A stretch of 12,500 bases of DNA from Chromera velia (Eukaryota; Sar; Chromeraceae), in assembly GCA_018398765.1 (NCBI GenBank), contig JAHBMJ010000880.1, forward strand, positions 5,001-17,500, written 5' to 3'. How positions within the stretch are numbered: position 1 is the first letter of the stretch; every line of letters begins with the position of its first letter. This document shows, piece after piece, positions 8,398 through 12,500 of this stretch. The position numbers and the translations under genes were made by a program. The notes under the pieces were generated by a model. It worked only from the letters and a program-made list of their open reading frames with translations. It did not search any database and had not been told where the DNA came from.

Positions 8398-9225
8398 TTA
8401 GATAGCTATCTTGTCGGCAAAAGGGAGTCTGTTGTACCATTGACGAGCAGATCCTTGTAGAGCAGAGGGAAAGTAAACATCTCTGACTGCCGTGAATGTC
8501 CATCTGCAGGACAAAGCAAGCATTTCGAACGAATTCCAGAAGGTGGGAGCGGTCACCCGATCCCCGTGGAAGTGAGGTAAGTCGACAGAGATTTTTGGGT
8601 TTACTGTCCCCGGGGATGGAGCAGTTTGTTCGACTGCACTTACTGGGTTCACACGCCTTTCTTGATTAGAGAAAGCGTTGTGTGTCTGTCTGACTGGATC
8701 GATGGATGAAGGCACTGATGCTGCCACTGCTGTCTGTCTCTCTGTATCCCTGTTTGCCCCATCATTTCTCTTTTGTCTATCTATCATAAAGACGAGATCA
8801 TACGTTCCATCTTGTCTGGGTTGCAGAAGGACCCCCTGTCTTTCTAGTTCGTTCTTTACTTCCTGAGAGATGGTAGATTGCATTAAACCCTGTGCGTTGT
8901 GAACAGCGCCTGCGGCATTCATGCTCATTAAGTTGCCCCCTTGATTCTGTTCTTGCTGTTCATGTTGATTTATTTGCTGCAGGCCCAATGGCTGGGCTTG
9001 CTCCTCTACCTGTCTTTCGGGTACACCGGCTTCTTCTGATGCTACGTGGCTGGCTGGGAGAGGGAGATCATTCGCGGGTTCTGGCTGAGGGACCACGGGT
9101 GCTGCTGGTGGAGCAGCCTTGGCTTTTGGGTGAGCTTTTGCTTTCGCTTTTGCCTTTGCTTTTGCTTTTGGTTGTGCAAGGCCTTTAGGCTTAGGCTTAA
9201 TTACCTTTTTGGCTTTTGATGGCAT
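8398..9225 (-). CDS. Gag N-terminus and first half of capsid domain
   Basis: This is the structural protein of the virus-like particle. The start is the ATG at 9225; the N-terminus is strongly basic with an alternating Lys-Ala run (about residues 16-39) suited to nucleic-acid binding, then Pro- and Gln-rich low complexity (about 40-110). The last 65 residues are the start of the Retrotrans_gag domain: VDLPHFHGD, TFWNSFEMLA, and ALQGSARQWYNRL, whose Gly-x-Ala-x-x-Trp signature is typical. The frame closes with TAA at 8398-8400 inside the domain. Another sense-like frame enters from upstream in a different register, so this ATG may not be the ancestral start. Confidence 0.88.
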   Translation of the reverse strand: MPSKAKKVIKPKPKGLAQPKAKAKAKAKAKAHPKAKAAPPAAPVVPQPEPANDLPLPASHVASEEAGVPERQVEEQAQPLGLQQINQHEQQEQNQGGNLMSMNAAGAVHNAQGLMQSTISQEVKNELERQGVLLQPRQDGTYDLVFMIDRQKRNDGANRDTERQTAVAASVPSSIDPVRQTHNAFSNQERRVNPVSAVEQTAPSPGTVNPKISVDLPHFHGDRVTAPTFWNSFEMLALSCRWTFTAVRDVYFPSALQGSARQWYNRLPFADKIAI

Positions 9226-9235
9226 TCTGTGAACG

Positions 9236-9559
9236 ACACAAAGGGCAGTCTCTCACGGGGCAAATATACTGTCCTGGGGGTTCAACGTATGGGGGAAGGT
9301 ATTTGGAATAGATAGACACGAACCTCTCTTGACTGATGGTGTCTAGTGCAAGGGCTTGGTGGGTTCTTTCTGAGAGACGGTGGTGTGCTTTCAGGAAAGC
9401 TGTCTGTTGATCCAGAAGAAAGGTTCAGAAACCCTCTCTGCTGCGAGTGAACTTGTAGTTTTCTTCTATAGTCTAGTCTGCAATTACCTGGGCTTTCTCT
9501 ATCGGGTCAATGAAGTCACGGTCAGCGGTACTACAATATAGAACAGAATCCGAGATCGG
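9236..9559 (-). CDS. Coding-like frame upstream of gag (unrecognised)
   Basis: Read on the minus strand from about 9559, one frame gives protein-like sequence: SVLYCSTADRDFIDPIEKAQ, then ENYKFTRSREGF, then SERTHQALALDTISQERF, SKYLPPYVEPPG and CPVRDCPLCRS. The last has Cys spacing suggestive of a metal site. The frame contains one TAG (after VIAD) and one TGA (after REGF), so no single open stretch is long. It runs into the gag start in a register one base earlier (gag is +1). It could be the true N-terminus of Gag, a separate leader ORF, or a remnant of another gene. I recognise no family. Confidence 0.35.
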
Positions 9560-9576
9560 AGTTTTGTTTGGAAGCT

Positions 9577-9703
9577 AAATTTTGACAGAGCTTCGCTGTC
9601 AGGTTTGGTTTCCCTGGAAGTGAAAGTTTTTTATAAGGAAAGCAGGGGAGTTGCTTCTTGTCTGTGGAAATTTTGGGTAGAGCTTCGCTGTAAGGCTTGG
9701 TTT
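9577..9703. repeat. 35-base direct repeat, about 91 bp apart, in the gypsy leader
   Basis: AAATTTTG, two or three bases, then AGAGCTTCGCTGT, one base, AGG, one base, TTGGTTT occurs at about 9577-9612 and again at 9668-9703. The two copies differ by three or four substitutions and one inserted base. The repeat lies in the long segment between the candidate primer site and gag. Confidence 0.75.
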
Positions 9704-9774
9704 CAGTCAGAACACAGAAGTTTGCACAAAGTAGCAGAAGAATCTTGATTTTTTTTGCAGGTCTCTCCTTTTAG

Positions 9775-10230
9775 TCAGAACGGGCAGAAGACGTGCAGAG
9801 GAGTAGGGGTGAAGGAAAATTGGTGGGTCGGTAGCCTGTTCGGCAAGAGGGGAAGACCAGACAGCGCTGGGTCCAGAGGGGCTATTCTTTTCCACGTTTC
9901 GGCAGAGACCACCCTGAACAAGGACAGACGGAGAGGCGTGGGGACACTGTCAGCTAAGTCGAGTGGAGTCAGGTGAGGTTGCACGAAAAGAGCTCGGAGA
10001 TGTCTGTTTTGAAAAGAGAGGAAAAGCCCAAAGAACTCAATTCTTTCTTTTCTTCTTTTTTTTGGGTTTCCTGTAAGGAAAAGAGTCTCTTGCGTCATCT
10101 GAATAAGCGAGAGAGGAATAATTGTCTTCAGATTCGGTTGTGTTTGCTGGGGTGAAGAAGAGAAGGTTGCTTTTTGTTCGCTCTGCTCAATGAGACACGA
10201 TTGGTCTCTCTCGAGCTTCGGCGTCACCAC
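9775..10230 (-). CDS. Hypothetical 151-residue leader ORF
   Basis: This open frame starts at a GTG (not ATG) next to the candidate primer site and ends in TGA. The sequence is Ser/Thr/Pro/Leu-rich with a basic KKRRKERIEF patch near residue 78. It has no recognised domain, membrane segment or Cys pattern. It may be chance openness of leader RNA; it is reported only because the leader is otherwise unexplained. Confidence 0.15.
   Translation of the reverse strand: MVTPKLERDQSCLIEQSEQKATFSSSPQQTQPNLKTIIPLSLIQMTQETLFLTGNPKKRRKERIEFFGLFLSFQNRHLRALFVQPHLTPLDLADSVPTPLRLSLFRVVSAETWKRIAPLDPALSGLPLLPNRLPTHQFSFTPTPLHVFCPF
10212..10229 (-). promoter_or_regulatory. Candidate primer binding site (PBS)
   Basis: On the element strand the sequence TGGTGACGCCGAAGCTCG begins with TGG, as a site complementary to a tRNA ending in CCA does. 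It follows TTAACACG, where TTAACA would suit an LTR end (CA) plus a two-base spacer. It lies upstream of gag on the correct strand, though about 1 kb away. I could not match the implied tRNA 3' end to a known isoacceptor, and no LTR pair supports it. Confidence 0.3.
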
Positions 10231-10231
10231 G

Positions 10232-10560
10232 TGTTAAGAGCTACAGGAAGCCCTCAGAATAGACAAAGGGAAGTGATACTGGTCAGTGGGGCTCCAAGAT
10301 GATCTAAGTGTCTGAAGAGTCAGAGGTTAGGTTCCAGAAAATTCAATCTATAGCGCTAAGGTTGATCGCTTATCACTCAATTTCATGTCAATATCGAATG
10401 CAGATCTTCGCGTTTTTGCTCAAGTTTGGAGGTTGACTTCAGAAAGGCAATTTTGATGGTGTCGGACCTCCCGAGATGACCTATGACCTCGGAGATCCTC
10501 TCAGGGAAATCTGAATTTTGATTTTTCTTGCGTGATCCGATTTTGCAGATGCGACAGTCC
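10232..10560. other. No gene seen; would be 5' LTR if the PBS is right
   Basis: This stretch contains no open frame of note. If the primer site call is correct, this DNA should be the 5' LTR, but I could not find a matching copy at the other end of the element. Nothing else is recognisable in it. Confidence 0.3.
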
Positions 10561-10852
10561 ATTCAGACCGGGCGATTATTCGACTTCAGAGCCGATTAAT
10601 CGCCGCACTTAAATTCAAATTCAGACCGCACAGAATTCGACCAGATAAAATCGGGTATTGTGAGTTTCGACCGAGTGGTATTCGGGTACTTCGAATTCAG
10701 ACCGTGCACTATTCGGTTTTTGGTCTGATGGTTATTCAAATTCAGACCGCGCACTATTCGACATCTCGATTTCTGACCACGCTTCTTTTTATCTTCGATT
10801 TTAGACCAGGTCTTATTCAGCTCTTATCGATTTTAGACCGTGCTTTATTCGG
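10561..10852. repeat. Degenerate repeats on the word AATTCAGACCGYGCACTATTCG
   Basis: Related copies start at about 10561, 10619, 10694, 10739, 10768, 10797 and 10829, and a weaker one near 10663. The best pair, at 10694 and 10739, differs by one base in 22. The rightmost copies have a GATTTTAGACC variant. Spacing is irregular (58, 75, 45, 29, 29, 32), as in an old array with indels. The array ends about 20 bases from the tRNA-like sequence and would be its downstream tail on the minus strand. Confidence 0.8.
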
Positions 10853-10872
10853 ATGCATGTATTTTAGAATTC

Positions 10873-10944
10873 TGCCGATGGTGAGACTCGAACTCGGGAC
10901 CTCTCGGTCCGAGCCTCTCGTCCTGACCATTAGGCTACGGAGGC
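10873..10944 (-). tRNA. tRNA-like sequence (pseudogene or SINE head)
   Basis: The 72-base minus-strand sequence begins GCCTCCGTAGCCTAATGG, a good RNA polymerase III A box, and contains GAGTTCGAGTCTC, a good B box with the TTCGA of a T-loop, at the correct distance. The acceptor arms pair only at their ends (GCC with GGC, G7 with C66). The D stem is mostly present, the T stem keeps three of five pairs, and the anticodon stem does not form at the expected place; the nominal anticodon would be CGG. It is therefore not a functional tRNA. With the repeats that follow on the same strand, a tRNA-derived SINE is the best reading. Confidence 0.5.
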
Positions 10945-10974
10945 TAGGTCCTAACTTAGAGATCGTCTTTACCT

Positions 10975-11150
10975 AATTCTTGTCTTTTCTTATCTTTTTA
11001 CTTCTTTTTATTTTTATTTTCAATCGTTTGATCTTGTCTCCTTATCCAAGTTAAACTATTAAATTCGTTGCCTCTTTTCTATTATTTTCTATTATTTAAG
11101 ATTCATTTTTTTTTTTATTAAACACTTTCTTTTAACTCTATTTTCTTATG
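10975..11150. other. AT-rich, T-tract DNA between SINE-like unit and copia fragment
   Basis: This stretch is made of TTTCTT/TTTATTTT words, with runs of T near 11107-11117. I see no gene in it. It separates the pol III-type unit from the truncated copia sequence. Confidence 0.6.
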
Positions 11151-11151
11151 T

Positions 11152-12500
11152 CTAGACTAGCGCATAGCACCCCAGAGTCCCCAGAAGAGGAGAGAGAAAG
11201 AGAAAAAAGAATAGATTTATATGCATCGGTACCTCTCCATGCAATAAGAGAAACAGAGGATGGAGGAACACAAATAGGCTCCATCCATTCTTCTTTTGCA
11301 CAATCACCACCACCACGTTTGAACTTTCAATGCCCCTAAAAAAGCCCTCGACCCCATGCACATCCTCCTCATCCTTCTATCTCGGCCATGCATCATACAC
11401 ATACACTCGATCGCCTACAGTGATCGATGGAATCTCGGAAGCCCTCTTTTCCCCAAAGCATGCACGCACGGCTGACTGACCTGTTACTGTGGACATGCAG
11501 TTATTTAACTTCTGCACAACTCCTTTGAATAGCCACTTGTTTGTGTATCTAGGCAGGCCTGTCTGTCTCCTCACTTTCTTGAGAAGCCTCTTAACTATTC
11601 TGTTTGCCCTCTCTGCATTTTCCTGATGCTGTGGTATGTAGTCTGCCCCTTGTCTGTGGTGGATGCGCTTTTCCTGACAGAAGTGATCATATTGACCTGG
11701 CTTGTTGCCTTCGAATTCACCTCTGTTATCTGTTTACACCTGTTCTACCTTACCAAAACGGGGCTCATACCTTCTGACTATACAACAGAGATGCCTGACT
11801 GCATAGGCGTTTTTTTTCAAAACTTCTCCATCTATCAGTCTTTTTGACCTCTCTGTCAGGAGACTTGCAGGCATACCCCCAGAAAGAAAAAGGAGATCCT
11901 GCGTCTAGTACGAGCCTATACGTTCATTTCTTCCTCCACCCCCCTGTCTGGCTGGAATCCGTCTCATCTCCTTGTTCACTTCTCTACACTCTCTAGAGTC
12001 AATCAACTCCTCACACTCTTGTATGGTTACTCGATGGGCCATTCCTTTCTCTTTGAAGCAAGCATACAAGCGCGCGCCGGTCATGTGACCAAACCTTGCG
12101 TGCCACATGTTCAGTTCACGAGCAGTCATATATGCACCTTCCGTTGTAGAGAGTTTTGCCTTCTCAATGGAGACAGATGAATTATGGAGGGAAAGGGACT
12201 CATGTGCGATAGCAACAAAAACGCTGTCTGAATTCTCATTTAATTGAGTAGAGGAAGAGAGAGAGAGAACACGTACTATATGGATGCTGCCTCTCTCATA
12301 TAAACGCACACGCACAGGCACCCCCCCCTACCAAGGAAATTCAACCCAAAAGGGCGAGACAACTTTCTGTAAACTACAGCCCCTCACAGAGAGAAAAGAG
12401 GTGGGCACTAACGATTTAAAAACTCTTTTGAAGAGAGGATAAACGGGATCTTTATCCACCCCCTCGAGGACAGGAACTGCCTCCACCTCTTCAGCACAAA
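11152..12500 (-). mobile_element. Ty1/copia retrotransposon fragment
   Basis: One minus-strand frame runs from the right edge of the window to about 11152 and carries the GAG-pre-integrase motif and the copia integrase core. The 5' part (gag, most of protease) lies beyond the window. The RT that should follow integrase in copia is absent: the frame fades into purine-rich DNA near 11200, so the fragment is truncated at its 3' side. It is unrelated to the gypsy element, having a different integrase type and gene order. Confidence 0.85.
11377..12500 (-). pseudogene. Copia GAG-pre-integrase and integrase, partial, with in-frame stops
   Basis: From the right edge, a poorly conserved part (protease-to-integrase linker) precedes the pre-integrase motif NMWHARFGHMTGARLYA, followed by the Cys pair ECEELIDSREC. 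The integrase core then shows LLTERSKR, FGKVEQV, TDNRGEFEG with the second catalytic Asp (codon 11728-11730), YIPQHQENAERANR with the catalytic Glu (11611-11613), and VGDRVYVY near the end. The first Asp is not in this frame; a VLDAGSPFSF stretch in the neighbouring frame near 11890-11920 may hold it, suggesting a one-base indel in the T-run. In-frame stops are TAG 12328-12330, TAG 11905-11907, TAA 11734-11736 and TAG 11377-11379. Beyond the last stop the frame continues as GVEGFFRGIESSN, the start of the copia integrase C-terminal region. Confidence 0.85.

Larger units (their letters stand above)
2685..10229 (-). mobile_element. Degenerate Ty3/gypsy chromovirus-type LTR retrotransposon
   Basis: Read on the minus strand, the order is leader, gag, protease, RT, RNase H, integrase, chromodomain. 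This is the defining order of Ty3/gypsy; copia places integrase before RT. The left end given is the candidate polypurine tract and the right end the candidate primer binding site; the secure core is 2948-9225. Catalytic residues of protease, RT, RNase H and integrase are all present, so the copy is not ancient. It cannot make Gag-Pol by standard decoding, because in-frame stops and two or three frame changes interrupt it. I found no LTR pair flanking it. No env-like gene follows integrase. Confidence 0.9.

Noticed and set aside
9671-9704. Plus-strand sequence resembling a Met-tRNA primer binding site (TTGGGTAGAGCTTCG)
   Set aside because: Wrong strand for the element here, no LTR end in front of it, and it is one copy of a local direct repeat.
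10561-10852. CRISPR-like array
   Set aside because: Repeats are degenerate, spacing is irregular (29 to 75) and the DNA is eukaryotic.
10873-10944. Functional tRNA-Pro(CGG)
   Set aside because: The anticodon stem does not pair and the acceptor and T stems have several mismatches; only the pol III boxes are good.
11152-11361. 69-residue minus-strand frame after the copia integrase
   Set aside because: Its first third continues the copia frame; the rest is hydrophobic low complexity from an A/G-rich stretch, so not a separate gene.

Overview
This window is eukaryotic, repeat-rich nuclear DNA with no intact host gene that I can defend. About half of it is one long-terminal-repeat retrotransposon of the Ty3/gypsy class, chromovirus type (integrase ending in a chromodomain), lying on the minus strand. 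A fragment of a second, unrelated retrotransposon (Ty1/copia class, also minus strand) runs off the right edge. Base composition is mixed, with long purine/pyrimidine tracts, (GA)n, TGTC-rich stretches and polypyrimidine-CAG motifs that resemble 3' splice sites. I cannot name the species; a TE-rich protist or alga is the most I would say.

Layout. 1-2680: no recognisable protein; low-complexity DNA, a 166-bp tandem duplication full of ATGCAT words, a (GA)24 microsatellite inside a 350-bp purine block, two diverged copies of a roughly 140-bp unit about 197 bp apart, and a 51-bp repeat. 2685-2723: a 39-base pyrimidine run, a candidate polypurine tract on the element strand. 2948-9225: the Ty3/gypsy element, read right to left as gag (charged/Gln-rich N-terminus, Retrotrans_gag domain, CCHC zinc knuckle, Pro-rich tail), aspartic protease, reverse transcriptase, RNase H, integrase (HHCC, D-D-35-E) and chromodomain. 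9236-9559: a further coding-like frame upstream of gag. 9560-10230: leader with a possible primer binding site at its far end. 10561-10852: degenerate repeats built on a CAGACCG word, directly followed by a tRNA-like sequence on the minus strand (10873-10944), together resembling a SINE. 10975-11150: AT-rich DNA. 11152-12500: copia fragment with the GAG-pre-integrase and integrase domains.

The gypsy genes would be expressed as a Gag-Pol polyprotein: Gag packages the RNA, protease cleaves the polyprotein, reverse transcriptase/RNase H make the cDNA, and integrase inserts it, with the chromodomain steering insertion toward modified chromatin. In this copy the reading is broken. Gag uses one frame, protease the next (+1) and RT-integrase the next (+1). 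The frames are interrupted by in-frame stops that are nearly all TAA or TAG. The same holds in the copia fragment. Either both are decaying copies with CAA/CAG to TAA/TAG changes, or the host reads TAA/TAG as glutamine. The many ordinary CAA/CAG codons favour decay, but the pattern is the most interesting thing here.
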